DNA of 64,000 nt from UBA4615 sp044368415 (lineage in GTDB: Bacteria; Pseudomonadota; Gammaproteobacteria; Burkholderiales; Burkholderiaceae_E), in contig JBIPLJ010000014.1 of the NCBI GenBank assembly GCA_044368415.1, positions 1 to 64,000 on the forward strand. The letters are read 5' to 3'. Of this stretch, positions 51,764-61,609 are shown piece after piece. The position numbers and the translations under genes are program-made. Each line of letters begins with the position of its first letter. Position 1 is the first letter of the stretch. The notes below the pieces were generated by a model that ran no database searches, was not told where the DNA came from, and was given only the letters and a program-made list of their open reading frames with translations.

Positions 51764-51976
51764 TCAGGCGCCCGGCAGCAGCGTCGCCTTCGCGGCGCTC
51801 TGGCTCTGCGAGCTCGCGGCAGCGGGCGCGGTCTGTGCGGCGGCCGGGGCGGCCTGTGCTGCGGCCGGCGCAACGCGCACCTCGATCGGGCCTTCGCCGG
51901 CTTGTGCGCCGAAGGCGACGAGGGCGAGGGCGGCGGGGAGGGCGAGGCGGGCGAGGCGGGCGAGGGTCTTGGTCAT
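51764..51976 (-). CDS. Small Ala-rich secreted protein
   Basis: The 70-aa product has a signal peptide (MTKTLARLARLALPAALALV, cut after AQA) and a ~45-residue mature part, GEGPIEVRVAPAA followed by Ala/Gln/Ser repeats and ending KATLLPGA. No family recognised. A strong hairpin follows, supporting a real monocistronic gene. Confidence 0.55.
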   Translation of the reverse strand: MTKTLARLARLALPAALALVAFGAQAGEGPIEVRVAPAAAQAAPAAAQTAPAAASSQSQSAAKATLLPGA

Positions 51977-52157
51977 GGCGTGGTTCCTTGTGGATCGGTC
52001 CGGGGTGGGGCGGCAGGACCTCCTGCCGCCTCGCCGACATCGCGGTTCAGGTGCGGTGTCGATGGGATCCACTGTGCCCGTGCCGTCTGTCGCGCCCGAC
52101 TCGTCAGGGGATCGGATCCGGTGCGCTTTGGTCTCGCCCCGGTCTCGGGCCCCGCCC

Positions 52158-52188
52158 GGCGGCCGCCCGTGTGCCGCGGACGGCCGCC
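52158..52188 (-). terminator. GC-rich inverted repeat after metY
   Basis: GGCGGCCG (52158-52165) and CGGCCGCC (52181-52188) form an 8-bp stem just beyond the metY stop. There is no clear U-run, so termination strength is uncertain. Confidence 0.35.
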
Positions 52189-52197
52189 TGTCGCCGC

Positions 52198-53475
<1,278 letters not shown>

Positions 53476-53555
53476 GGCGGCTCCTGGAGGGATGGTCGGC
53501 GATTGTGGCATCCTCGAGCGGCACCGGCCCTTCCTGATGCGGCCGTGGAACGATC

Positions 53556-54422
53556 ATGCAGCGCTTCTCCTCCATCGTCGCGCGGCCCGCCGAGCTGCAC
53601 ACCGACTCCCCCGAAGGACGCGCCGTGCTGCGCGCCGAGGTCACCGAGGACTGGTTGCAGGGCAAGGCCGCGTTCGGCGGCCTGCAGGGGGCGCTCGGCG
53701 TGCTCGCGATGCGCGCGGCCGTGGGCGATTCGCTGCCGCTGCGTGCGCTGCAGGTGACTTTTGTGGCCGCCGTCGGGGGCGAGTCGCTCGCCGACGCGAG
53801 TGTGGTGCGGCGCGGGCGCGCGGTCACGCATGCGCAGTGCACGGTGTCGAGCGGCGGACGTGTGGGCGCCCTGATGGTCGGGCTGTTCGGCGCGGCGCGC
53901 GACTCCAAGGCGATCGCCGGCATGCCGATGCCCGAGCTGCGCGGCCCCGCGGAGTTGCTCGAGGCGCCGTTCCTGCCCGAGCGCATGCCCGGCTTCCTGC
54001 GCCACTACCGCCAGCGCTGGGCGGGCGGCGCGATCCCGTACAGCGGCCAGCCGATGAAGCCCTCGTCGATGTGGGTGCGGCTGCGCGAGGCCACCGACGG
54101 CGAGGACGCGGGTCCGGGCGCGTCGCCGCCGGCGCCCGCGCTCGACACGCCGGCGGCCCGCGAGGCCAACGTGGTCGCGCTCTGCGACATGCCGCCCTCG
54201 CCGGTCATGTCGACGCTGACCCGCCGTGCGCCGGGTGCCTCGCTCACCTGGCTGCTCGAGTTCCTCGCGGACCCGCGCACCGTGGATCCGCAGGCCTGGC
54301 TGCTGCTTCACACGGAGACGCGCCACGCGGCGGAGGGCTACACCAGCCAGACCGCGCGCATCTGGGACGCCGACGGCCGACCCGTGGCCGTGAGCCACCA
54401 GACCACCGCCATCTTCGACTGA
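53556..54422 (+). CDS. Acyl-CoA thioesterase (double hotdog)
   Basis: The 288-aa protein has tandem hotdog folds of the TesB/YbgC-like 'thioesterase family' group: WLQGKAAFGGLQGALGVLAM, LPLRALQVTFVAAVGGESLA, VRRGRAVTHAQCTVSSGGRV in the first half, and SLTWLLEFLADP, HTETRHAAEGYTSQTARIWD, GRPVAVSHQTTAIFD in the second. It should hydrolyse acyl-CoA of unknown chain length. The quinone-reductase gene starts 22 nt downstream, so both form a pair. Confidence 0.85.
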   Translation: MQRFSSIVARPAELHTDSPEGRAVLRAEVTEDWLQGKAAFGGLQGALGVLAMRAAVGDSLPLRALQVTFVAAVGGESLADASVVRRGRAVTHAQCTVSSGGRVGALMVGLFGAARDSKAIAGMPMPELRGPAELLEAPFLPERMPGFLRHYRQRWAGGAIPYSGQPMKPSSMWVRLREATDGEDAGPGASPPAPALDTPAAREANVVALCDMPPSPVMSTLTRRAPGASLTWLLEFLADPRTVDPQAWLLLHTETRHAAEGYTSQTARIWDADGRPVAVSHQTTAIFD

Positions 54423-54444
54423 GGCCAGTCCCGAGGAGCCGACC

Positions 54445-55449
54445 GTGCCCCGATCCCTCGCGCTGCGCTGCCACCGCCTCGCCGACGATCTCGCCGGCGT
54501 CTCCCTCGACGAACTCGATCCGGTGCCGCCCGCCGCGGGCCAGGTCGCGGTGTCGATGCGCGCGGCCGCGCTGAACTTCCCGGACCTGCTGATGACGCGC
54601 GGCGGCTACCAGCACCAGCCCGCGCTGCCTTTCACGATCGGCATGGAGGGCGCGGGGACGGTCGAGGCGGTGGGCGAGGGCGTGACCGGCTGGCGGGTCG
54701 GCGATGCGGTCTGCGTGTCGGAGAAGTCCGGCGCCATCGCGCACCAGGCGCTGTATCCGGCGTCCGCACTGTCGGCGCTGCCTCTGGGCTGGGACTGGCC
54801 GTCCGCTGCGGCCTGGCAGGTCGGCGCCCTGACCGCGTACGTATCGCTGGTCGTGCGCGGCGGGCTGCGCGCCGGCGAGACGCTGCTGGTGCACGGCGCC
54901 ACCGGTGGCATGGGCGCCGCCGCCGTGCAGCTCGGCGCCGCGCTCGGCGCCACCGTGATCGCCACCGGCAGCGACCCGGCTTGGCTGGAGCGGCTGCGGC
55001 CGATGGGCGCCCACCACGTCGTGTCCTCGCGTGGCGACTTCCACGAGCAGGTCAAGGCGCTGACCGGCGGGCGCGGCGCGGACGTGGTTTTCGACCCGGT
55101 GGGCGGCGACGTGTTCGACCGCTCGACCCGCTGCATCGGCTTCGGCGGGCGGCTGCTGGTGATCGGCTTCGCCGCCGGGCGCATTCCCATGCTCGCCGCC
55201 AACCACGTGCTCATCAAGAGCTACGCGGTGATCGGCGTGCGGGCCGGCGAGTGGTTGCGCCAGCGCCCGGCGGACGCGCCGCGCATCCGCGCCGAGATCG
55301 CGCGGCTGGCCGCGCAGGGCACCTTCCGGCCGCTGGTGGGCGCGTGTTTCCCGATCGGGCGGGCGATCGACGCGCTGCGCGCGCTCGAGCGGCGCGAGGC
55401 GCCGGGCAAGATCGTGGTGGAGATCGGGGCGGAGCGGGACCCGACGTAG
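54445..55449 (+). CDS. Zinc-independent MDR-family NADPH:quinone oxidoreductase
   Basis: The 334-aa enzyme (GTG start 54445) has the quinone-reductase pattern: RAAALNFPDLLMTRGGYQ, LPFTIGMEGAGTVEAVGEGV, LLVHGATGGMGAAAVQLGAA (NADPH loop), GADVVFDPVGGDVF and IGFAAGRIPMLAANHVLIKS. No structural-zinc cysteines are present, as usual for this branch. Substrate may be a quinone or enoyl-CoA; its thioesterase partner favours acyl-CoA metabolism. Confidence 0.88.
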   Translation: MPRSLALRCHRLADDLAGVSLDELDPVPPAAGQVAVSMRAAALNFPDLLMTRGGYQHQPALPFTIGMEGAGTVEAVGEGVTGWRVGDAVCVSEKSGAIAHQALYPASALSALPLGWDWPSAAAWQVGALTAYVSLVVRGGLRAGETLLVHGATGGMGAAAVQLGAALGATVIATGSDPAWLERLRPMGAHHVVSSRGDFHEQVKALTGGRGADVVFDPVGGDVFDRSTRCIGFGGRLLVIGFAAGRIPMLAANHVLIKSYAVIGVRAGEWLRQRPADAPRIRAEIARLAAQGTFRPLVGACFPIGRAIDALRALERREAPGKIVVEIGAERDPT

Positions 55450-55494
55450 TGGCGCGGGCCGGGCTGCTGCCGGGTCAGGCCGAGCCTGAGCGTC

Positions 55495-56073
55495 TCAACC
55501 GAAGGGACGCACGCCGATGAGCACCCCGTGCAGCCAGAACGCGAACGCCGCCCAGGCCACGAGGCCCGCCGCGATCGCGATCATGTCGCGCGAGGCCGGG
55601 CCCGCGACGTAGCGCGTGCCGGTGCGCCGGTCGCGTCGGCGCGACGCGATGTAGAGCAGCACTGCCCAGGCCAGGAAGCCGCCGAACAGCACCACGTCGG
55701 CGAGCCGGCCGTTGGCGATCAGGTGGGCGAAGGCCCAGGTCTTCACGCCGAGCACCATCGGATGCCCGACTGCGGCCTTGATCCGCGTGCCCGGCACGTA
55801 GGCTGCCGCCAGCAGCACAAAAGCCGGGATCGTCAGCAGTGCGGCCAGGTGGCGGGTCCAGACCGGTGGCATCCAGAGGTCCACCGGTGCGGTGCGAACC
55901 AGCCCGTAGCCCCAGACGATCAGCGCGAACCCGGCGATCGAGGCGAGCGAGTACAGGCCCTTGTAGGCGCCCTCGCCGCGGCGCGCGATCAGCGACCCGC
56001 GCCAGCCGTCGGCAAAGACGCGCACCGAGTGCACGCCCAGGAACAGCACCATACCCAGCACCAGCATGCCCAT
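55495..56073 (-). CDS. NnrU-family membrane protein
   Basis: The 192-aa protein (ATG 56073) has five to six membrane segments and NnrU motifs: LVLGMVLFLGVHSVRVFADG, YSLASIAGFALIVWGYG, AYVPGTRIKAAVGHPMVLGV, KTWAFAHLIANGRLADVVLF. NnrU was linked to nitrite and NO reductase expression and resembles isoprenylcysteine methyltransferases. No denitrification gene lies nearby. Confidence 0.88.
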   Translation of the reverse strand: MGMLVLGMVLFLGVHSVRVFADGWRGSLIARRGEGAYKGLYSLASIAGFALIVWGYGLVRTAPVDLWMPPVWTRHLAALLTIPAFVLLAAAYVPGTRIKAAVGHPMVLGVKTWAFAHLIANGRLADVVLFGGFLAWAVLLYIASRRRDRRTGTRYVAGPASRDMIAIAAGLVAWAAFAFWLHGVLIGVRPFG

Positions 56074-56274
56074 CGTCGCGATCCTCCGGTTGCCGGGGAT
56101 GCTAGCACCGTGCCAGCGCGAGCCGGCGGACGGGCCGCACATCGGTGGGGCTTCGGGACCCATGTGTCAGGCGCCCGGATGGCGAAGCGAGCGCTAGCAT
56201 TCACGGGTGCGGCGAGGCGATCGGGCGCGCGGGTGCACAATCGTGGTTTCCGCTCCCACCGACCCACCGACGCC

Positions 56275-57129
56275 ATGAGCACCGACACCACCTTCCAGAC
56301 CTTCCAGGCCGACGTCATCGACGCTTCGATGCAGGTGCCGGTGCTGGTCGATTTCTGGGCCCCCTGGTGCGGCCCCTGCAAGTCGCTCGGGCCGATGCTC
56401 GAGAAGCTCGAGCAGGCCTACGGGGGGCGCTTCAAGCTCGTCAAGATCGATACCGATGCCGAGCAGCAGCTCGCCCAGCATTTCCGGATCAAGTCGATAC
56501 CGACGGTCTACGCGTTCGTCGGCGGCCAGCCGGTCGATCAGTTCCAGGGCGCGCTGCCCGAGGGCAAACTGCGCGAGTTCATCGACCGGCTGATGCCCAA
56601 TCCTTCGGACATCGAGCTCGAGCAGGCCGGTGCCGCGCTCGACCGCGGTGACGAGGCCGCGGCGACCGAGCATGCAAAAAAGGCGATCGCGCTCGACCCG
56701 GCGAACGACTCGGCCCGCCTGCTGTTCGCGCAGCTGCTGCTGGGCGCGGGCGAACCGACCGCCGCCCAGGGTCAGCTCGACGCGCTTTCGACCGCCGCGA
56801 AGGCCGATCCGCAGGTCGCGGCGCTGATGCAGCAGGTGGCCGAGGCGGCCGAGGCCTCCAGGCCGCCGGTGCCGCATTCGCTGCTCGATCGCGTGGCCGC
56901 CCGGCCCGCCGACCTGCAGGCGCGGCTCGACCTCGCCGAGTACTGGATCGAGTTCAAGGAATGGGAGCCGGCGCTCGAGCAGCTGCTGGAAATCGTGCTG
57001 CGCGACCGTACCTTCCAGGACGACATCGGCCGCCGGCGCATGGTCCAGGTCTTCGATCTGGCCGCCGCGCAGCCGCCACTGGTGTCGGAGTGGCGGCGCA
57101 GGCTCGGTGGCGCGCTGAACGTGCGATGA
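56275..57129 (+). CDS. Thioredoxin-TPR chaperedoxin (CnoX/YbbN-like)
   Basis: The 284-aa protein has an N-terminal thioredoxin domain with an intact redox site (FWAPWCGPCKSLGPML, ~residue 28-43; KSIPTVYAFVGG with cis-Pro) and a C-terminal domain of TPR-like helices (QAGAALDRGDEAAATEHAKK, LLFAQLLLGAGEPTAAQGQL, LDLAEYWIEFKEWEPALEQL). This is the CnoX/YbbN architecture, a holdase-redox co-chaperone; WCGPC suggests active disulfide chemistry. Start ATG 56275. Confidence 0.93.
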   Translation: MSTDTTFQTFQADVIDASMQVPVLVDFWAPWCGPCKSLGPMLEKLEQAYGGRFKLVKIDTDAEQQLAQHFRIKSIPTVYAFVGGQPVDQFQGALPEGKLREFIDRLMPNPSDIELEQAGAALDRGDEAAATEHAKKAIALDPANDSARLLFAQLLLGAGEPTAAQGQLDALSTAAKADPQVAALMQQVAEAAEASRPPVPHSLLDRVAARPADLQARLDLAEYWIEFKEWEPALEQLLEIVLRDRTFQDDIGRRRMVQVFDLAAAQPPLVSEWRRRLGGALNVR

Positions 57130-57175
57130 GGGGCGCCGAGCCCGCCCCGCCGCAGGTGCACACCTGCGCCCAGCG

Positions 57176-58378
57176 ATGTCACGTTTGAACGCCCCGTCGA
57201 CACCCGCCGAGGTGGCCGCAGGCTACCCGGTGGTCGGCCTTGTGCTGCAGGGGGGCGGCGCGCTCGGTGCCTACCAGGGCGGCGTGATCGAGGGCCTCGC
57301 GCTGGCGGGCATCGAGCCGAACTGGGTGGCCGGCATCTCGATCGGCGCACTGAACGCGGCGATCGTCGCAGGCAATCCGCGTGAGACCCGCGTCGAGCGG
57401 CTGCGAGAGTTCTGGGAGACGATCTGCCGCCCGCCGGTGCTGCCGGCCTCGCCGATCAACGCGATCCCCGCGTTGTTCGTGCCGTGGCTGCAGGCCTTCG
57501 AGCCGGCGATGGCCGCGATCAGCGCCGGCGAGGCCTGGCGCGCGCTGCTCGAGGGCCAGAACGGCTTCTTCGCGCCGCGCCTGCCGCCGCCATGGTCGGT
57601 GCATCGGCCCGGGCCGGGTGGCGCCAGCTGGTACGACACCGGGCCGCTTCGACAGACGCTTGAGCGCTTCGTCGACTTCGACCGGATCGCCGCGCCCGAC
57701 TCGATGCGGGTATCGGTCGGCGTCGTCGACGTCGAGAGCGGCAATTTCCGCTACTTCGACAACCGCGAGGAGCGGCTCGGGCCCGAGCACTTCATGGCCT
57801 CGGGCGCGCTGCCGCCAGGTTTTCCGGCGGTGAAGGTCGGTGAGCGCTGGTACTGGGACGGCGGCATCGTGTCGAACACGCCGCTGGCCGCGGTGCTCGG
57901 GCAGTCGCACCGGCGCGACGCGCTGGTGTTCCAGGTCGATCTCTGGAGCGCGAGCGGCGCGCTGCCGCGCGACCTGTTCGAGGTCGCGAACCGCCAGAAG
58001 GACATCCAGTTCTCGAGCCGCACGCGGCTGGTGACCGACGTGCTGCGCGCCGAGGCCGACCAGGCCAAGCTGCTGCGCGAGCTGCTCGAGCTGGTGCCCA
58101 CTGAGCACCGCGGCCATCCGGCCGCGCGCCGCGCCGCGGCGCTCGCCGACGACCGCCGCGTGAACGTCGTGCACCTGATCTTCGACGACAGGGACTTCGA
58201 GGGGCACTTCAAGGACTTCCAGTTCAGCCTGCTGTCGATGCGCGACCACTGGCGCTCGGGCCTGGCGAACCTGCGCGACACGCTCGCGCATCCGGACTGG
58301 CTGGCGCGCCCCACGGCGGGCGCGGGCGATTCGGCGTTCGTCACACATGACGTACATCGCGGCCGCAGGAAGCGCTGA
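57176..58378 (+). CDS. Patatin-like phospholipase with DUF3734-type C-terminus
   Basis: The 400-aa product has the patatin oxyanion loop LQGGGALGAYQGGVIEGL (~residue 24), nucleophile elbow GISIGALNAA (~52) and the Asp of DGGIVSNTPL (~227), forming the Ser-Asp dyad. The C-terminal ~150 residues (EVANRQKDIQFSSRTRLVTD, FDDRDFEGHFKDFQFSLLSM, RDHWRSGLANLRDTL) match the DUF3734 extension of PhaZ-independent patatins in beta- and alphaproteobacteria. Likely a lipid acyl hydrolase. Confidence 0.9.
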   Translation: MSRLNAPSTPAEVAAGYPVVGLVLQGGGALGAYQGGVIEGLALAGIEPNWVAGISIGALNAAIVAGNPRETRVERLREFWETICRPPVLPASPINAIPALFVPWLQAFEPAMAAISAGEAWRALLEGQNGFFAPRLPPPWSVHRPGPGGASWYDTGPLRQTLERFVDFDRIAAPDSMRVSVGVVDVESGNFRYFDNREERLGPEHFMASGALPPGFPAVKVGERWYWDGGIVSNTPLAAVLGQSHRRDALVFQVDLWSASGALPRDLFEVANRQKDIQFSSRTRLVTDVLRAEADQAKLLRELLELVPTEHRGHPAARRAAALADDRRVNVVHLIFDDRDFEGHFKDFQFSLLSMRDHWRSGLANLRDTLAHPDWLARPTAGAGDSAFVTHDVHRGRRKR

Positions 58379-58600
58379 GCAAACCATGAGGCGTAGGGGT
58401 GCAACGCCCCGATGGGCGCCGACGCTCGCTCGGGCCGCACCAAAAAGCTGACATGGGGGGCGTCATTCCGACTTGACGGCCGTCGCCAAGTCGATCGCAG
58501 GGTTTACCCGCGGGCGCCGCATGAATCGATGCGGGGCGCGGATGCCCTACGGCCTACCCGGGCGGGGCTGGAACCCGCGGGCACCTGGAATCCTGCGCCG
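58379..58600. other. Gap between patatin gene and sRNA candidate
   Basis: Short open frames only; a TGAGGCGTAGGGGTGCAACG segment and neighbouring sequence show no gene or repeat that I can name. Confidence 0.4.
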
Positions 58601-58635
58601 CAAAAGAAAAGGCCCGAACGGTGAGGTTCGGGCCT
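58601..58635 (-). terminator. Strong intrinsic terminator of the sRNA candidate
   Basis: AGGCCCGAAC (58610-58619) pairs perfectly with GTTCGGGCCT (58626-58635) around a 6-nt loop; on the minus strand it is followed by TTTTCTTTTG. This is a textbook Rho-independent terminator with no protein-coding gene before it on that strand. Confidence 0.85.
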
Positions 58636-58670
58636 GAAACCACCATTTGAGGAGGTGGAGGAGACGAATC
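58601..58670 (-). ncRNA. Candidate small RNA with anti-Shine-Dalgarno loops
   Basis: Read on the minus strand, a promoter-like TTGTTG (58699-58704), 18-bp spacer and TGTAGG (58675-58680) precede a ~70-nt transcript that begins near 58670. It contains CTCCTCCACCTCCTC, then a CCACC/GGTGG hairpin (58640-58658) whose loop carries TCCTC, then the perfect terminator. C-rich UCCUCC loops complementary to ribosome sites are typical of trans-acting sRNAs in proteobacteria. No reading frame of note is inside. Family unknown to me. Confidence 0.55.
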
Positions 58671-58674
58671 GAAC

Positions 58675-58704
58675 CCTACAGGATCTTCTGGTGCAACGCA
58701 ACAA
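58675..58704 (-). promoter_or_regulatory. Sigma70-like promoter for the sRNA candidate
   Basis: TTGTTG, 18 bp, TGTAGG on the minus strand, with GTTGCGTTGCACC overlapping the spacer. The -35 is close to consensus (TTGACA), the -10 moderate (TGTAGG vs TATAAT). Confidence 0.4.
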
Positions 58705-58735
58705 TTCTATTGGGCGCACCGTAGCGGAAATCACG

Positions 58736-59151
58736 CGGTCGCCCGATCGGCCCAATCGCGCAGGAGTCGAACGGCGGCATGCGTCTTCTGCTGCATTGCG
58801 TCAGTCCAAGCTCGGCCTTGGATCCCAGGCGCGCCGCCGGGCGCTCCGCAGGCGCTCGGACATCCCGGAGAACCGCAAGCCGCAAGGGGTTCCTGGTGCG
58901 GCCCCCTGTACGCCGGACGCCCGGAGCCTGGCGGTTCCAGGGCACACACGTTGGGGTCGGCACCGCGGCCGCCGCGCCCGTTCCGCAGTGCCCGGTGCGC
59001 GCGTCGTGACCGCATGCCGCGCTCCGATGGCCGAGTTTTGTCCAGGGCCTTTTCGGCCGTCCAGCCGTTGCGGCCGCTGTCAGGACGCGATGCCTCGGCT
59101 GTTTGTCCACCCTGCGGACACTGCGCCCGGCTCGGCCGCGCGGGCCCTGGG
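58736..59151. other. Gene-free region
   Basis: A 416-bp stretch between the sRNA promoter and ychJ. Frames on both strands are Arg/Pro-rich with no motif. I see no tRNA, repeat or gene. Confidence 0.45.
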
Positions 59152-59547
59152 TCAGCGCGACTCGCCGTCTACGTACAGCCAGCGGCCGCCCTCGCGCACG
59201 AAGCGGCTGGTCTCGTGCAGCCGCGTGGCGCGGCCCGCGTCCCGGCAGCGCGCGACGAACTCGACCGTGGCGTGGGTCTCGTCGACCTCGCGGTGGGCCC
59301 GGACCTCGAGGCCCAGCCACTTCGTCGCCGGGTCGAGCGACAGCGTGGCGGGCCGTGTGCGGGGGTGCCAGGTGTCGAGCAGGTAGGGCACGAGCCCGAG
59401 CGTGTAGGCGCTGTAGCGGGAGCGCATCAGGGACTCCGCGTCTGGGGCGCACCGGTGTAGCGGGCCGGCGTGCCAGAGGCCGCAGCAGGCGTCATAGGCG
59501 GCATCGAAACCGCAGGGACAGCGGGGGGCGGCGACGACGCGGGGCAT
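59152..59547 (-). CDS. YchJ-family SEC-C metal-binding protein
   Basis: The 131-aa product (ATG 59547) has the N-terminal SEC-C-like cluster RCPCGFDAAYDACCG and HAGPLHRCAPDAESLMRSRY, SAYTLGLVPYLLDTWHPRTR, then ATVEFVARCRDAGRATRLHE and the C-terminal GGRWLYVDGE. This is the UPF0225/YchJ fold (NTF2-like with a zinc-binding SEC-C motif). Function unknown. Upstream in-frame residues to 59733 look non-coding. Confidence 0.87.
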   Translation of the reverse strand: MPRVVAAPRCPCGFDAAYDACCGLWHAGPLHRCAPDAESLMRSRYSAYTLGLVPYLLDTWHPRTRPATLSLDPATKWLGLEVRAHREVDETHATVEFVARCRDAGRATRLHETSRFVREGGRWLYVDGESR

Positions 59548-59774
59548 GGCGTGGATCGTACGCGAGCCGCGGCCCGGCGCGCTCGGGCGGGCCGGCGGGA
59601 CGGGAGTGGGCAGCGACGACGCGGCTGCGGATCCGTCGGGGCCAGCGCCCGCCGGCGGTTCAGTCGAGGGCCAGGAAGGGTTCGTTGCCGTCGCAGTCGC
59701 CGTAGTCGCCGACTGTGGCCGCGGCCGCGGCATGGGTGGATCCTGCCACCTAGGCTCGCAAGGCTCTCAACGGA

Positions 59775-59804
59775 CACGCCGGGCCCCTTGCGAGACCCGG
59801 CGTG
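59775..59804. terminator. Hairpin between ychJ and the chemoreceptor gene
   Basis: CACGCCGGG (59775-59783) and CCCGGCGTG (59796-59804) form a 9-bp stem with a 12-nt loop, 23 bp after the chemoreceptor stop on the minus strand. No clear U-run. Confidence 0.5.
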
Positions 59805-59826
59805 CACGCGGCGGCGCCGATCGGGA

Positions 59827-61371
59827 TCAGGCGGTGCGGAACACTGCCACGGTCTTGGCCAGCTGGTGCGCCTGGTCGGAGAGGCTCTCGGCGGCGGCCG
59901 CGGATTGTTCGACGAGCGCGGCGTTCTGCTGAGTCATCTGGTCGATCTGGCCGACCGCCTGATTGACCTGCGCCACGTTGTTCGACTGCTCGCCCGACGC
60001 ATTGCTGATGCTTGCGATCAGGTCGTTGACCGCGTGCACGCGCCGCACCACTTCGTTGATCGCGGTGCCCGCGTCGGCAGCAAGCTTGGTGCCGTGGCCG
60101 ACCTGCTCGACGCTGTCGGTGATCAGGTTCTTGATCTCCTTGGCGGCCTGCGCGCTGCGCTGCGCCAGGTTGCGGACCTCTGTGGCCACCACCGCGAAGC
60201 CGCGGCCCTGCTCGCCGGCCCGCGCCGCCTCGACGGCGGCGTTGAGCGCCAGGATGTTGGTCTGGAACGCGATGCCGTCGATCACGCCGATGATGTCGGC
60301 GATCCGGCGGCTCTGCGAGGCGATCTCGCCCATCGTCGACACGACGCGGCCAACCACCTCTCCGCCCTGTGCGGCGGCGCGGCTCGCATCGCCGGCCAAC
60401 GACGAGGCCTCGCGCGCCGAGCCGCTGTTCTGCGACACCGCCGAGGTCATCTCTTCCATCGACGCGGCGGTCTGCTGCAGGCTGCTCGCCTGCTCCTCGG
60501 TGCGCTGCGACAGGTCCTGATTGCCGGTGGCGATCTGCGCCGAAGCGCCGGCGATCTGGTCTACACCCACCCGCACTTCGGAGACGATCGAACGCAGGGA
60601 CGCGGTCATCGCGGCGAGCCCGGCGGTCAGGCTCTGAGTATCGCCGGCCTTCACGGTCACGTTGCGCGACAGGTCGCCCTCGGCGATCGCCCGGGCCAGC
60701 TCGACCGCGACCTCCGGCTCGCCGCCGAGCTGGCCGACCAGCTGGCGTGTCACCCAGATCGCCGCGCCGATGCCGGCGATCGAGGCGAGCAGGAACAGCG
60801 CGCCGGTCGCGCCGAGCACCATGCGCTCGGTGGCGAGACCTTCTTCGTAGACCTGCTTGGAGACGTCGATCTGCAGGGTGGTCAGCGCGTTGACGTCGGC
60901 CGAGACCGGGTCGATCGCGGGATACAGCTCTTTGGCCGCGAACTCGCCGAGCGCGGCGCGGTCGCGCTCGGCGAGGATCTTGAGCAGCGTCTGCGTCGCC
61001 CTATCGGCGGTGGCCATCGCCCCGCGCGCCTTCTCGATGAGCTTCGTCTCCTCGACCGTCATCCCGGTGGCGAGGTACAGCGTCCAGGTCGCGGCGATCG
61101 TCTTGCGGGCGGTCTCGACCGAGGCGCTCGCCTGCTCGAAGGTCTGCGCGCCGTCACGCGCCTGGTGCGCGGTGTCGACGATGTTGACCGCATACATGTC
61201 GGCGATCGTCTTGAGCTGCTTGAGTGCGACGACGCGGTCCTCGTAGACAGAGTGCAGCGCGATCGTGCTGCTGCGCACCGCCCAGGCCGACAGGGCGGAC
61301 ACGAGCACCAGGCAGGTCATCGGGATGGCCGCCAGCAACAGCAGGCGGGAGCGGAGAGAGAGTCGTTTCAT
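59827..61371 (-). CDS. Methyl-accepting chemotaxis protein (4HB-type)
   Basis: The 514-aa receptor starts at ATG 61371. It has a membrane segment (residues ~8-30), a periplasmic four-helix bundle of ~150 residues (VVALKQLKTIADMYAVNIVD at its start), a second membrane segment (~190-212), a HAMP domain with EVAVELARAIAEGDLSRNV, and the signalling domain with IDGIAFQTNILALNAAVEAA and GRGFAVVATEVRNLAQRSA. Its C-terminus ends VFRTA, without a CheR pentapeptide. Tar-like class; ligand unknown. Second chemoreceptor in the window. Confidence 0.94.
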   Translation of the reverse strand: MKRLSLRSRLLLLAAIPMTCLVLVSALSAWAVRSSTIALHSVYEDRVVALKQLKTIADMYAVNIVDTAHQARDGAQTFEQASASVETARKTIAATWTLYLATGMTVEETKLIEKARGAMATADRATQTLLKILAERDRAALGEFAAKELYPAIDPVSADVNALTTLQIDVSKQVYEEGLATERMVLGATGALFLLASIAGIGAAIWVTRQLVGQLGGEPEVAVELARAIAEGDLSRNVTVKAGDTQSLTAGLAAMTASLRSIVSEVRVGVDQIAGASAQIATGNQDLSQRTEEQASSLQQTAASMEEMTSAVSQNSGSAREASSLAGDASRAAAQGGEVVGRVVSTMGEIASQSRRIADIIGVIDGIAFQTNILALNAAVEAARAGEQGRGFAVVATEVRNLAQRSAQAAKEIKNLITDSVEQVGHGTKLAADAGTAINEVVRRVHAVNDLIASISNASGEQSNNVAQVNQAVGQIDQMTQQNAALVEQSAAAAESLSDQAHQLAKTVAVFRTA

Positions 61372-61478
61372 GGCGTTGTTCGATCCTATTCGGCTCGTCG
61401 GCCGGGGGATGTTCCATGATTGCGAAGATCGCATCCGAAACATGGACCAACCCTATCGATGCCGCCGGGACGTGTCTA

Positions 61479-61496
61479 CCCGGGTGGACACCCGGG
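61479..61496. repeat. CCCGGGTG-GA-CACCCGGG inverted repeat
   Basis: Perfect 8-bp arms with a 2-bp centre lie 108 bp upstream of the chemoreceptor start, in the shared region behind the CoA-transferase gene. Could be an operator or a hairpin; a similar ACCCGGGGTGG follows at ~61509. Confidence 0.35.
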
Positions 61497-61609
61497 CGCT
61501 CGCGGCGCACCCGGGGTGGCGGGCGGTATCGGTGACGTTCGTCACGCGCTGCCGACCGTCGATCCGCGCCGCTCGTCGGATCACCGGCGGTCGGTGTGCG
61601 GCCTGTGGT

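Noticed and set aside
58650..58685. GGGTTCGATTC on the minus strand as a tRNA or tmRNA 3' end
   Set aside because: The T-loop-like sequence is not followed by a stem that pairs, nor by an acceptor or CCA; no D-arm or anticodon arm lies upstream. An sRNA promoter/transcript explains the same bases better.
61372..61609. Sigma28 (flagellar) promoter for the chemoreceptor
   Set aside because: A GCCGAATA box lies upstream on the minus strand, but no TAAA-like element is found ~15 bp before it.
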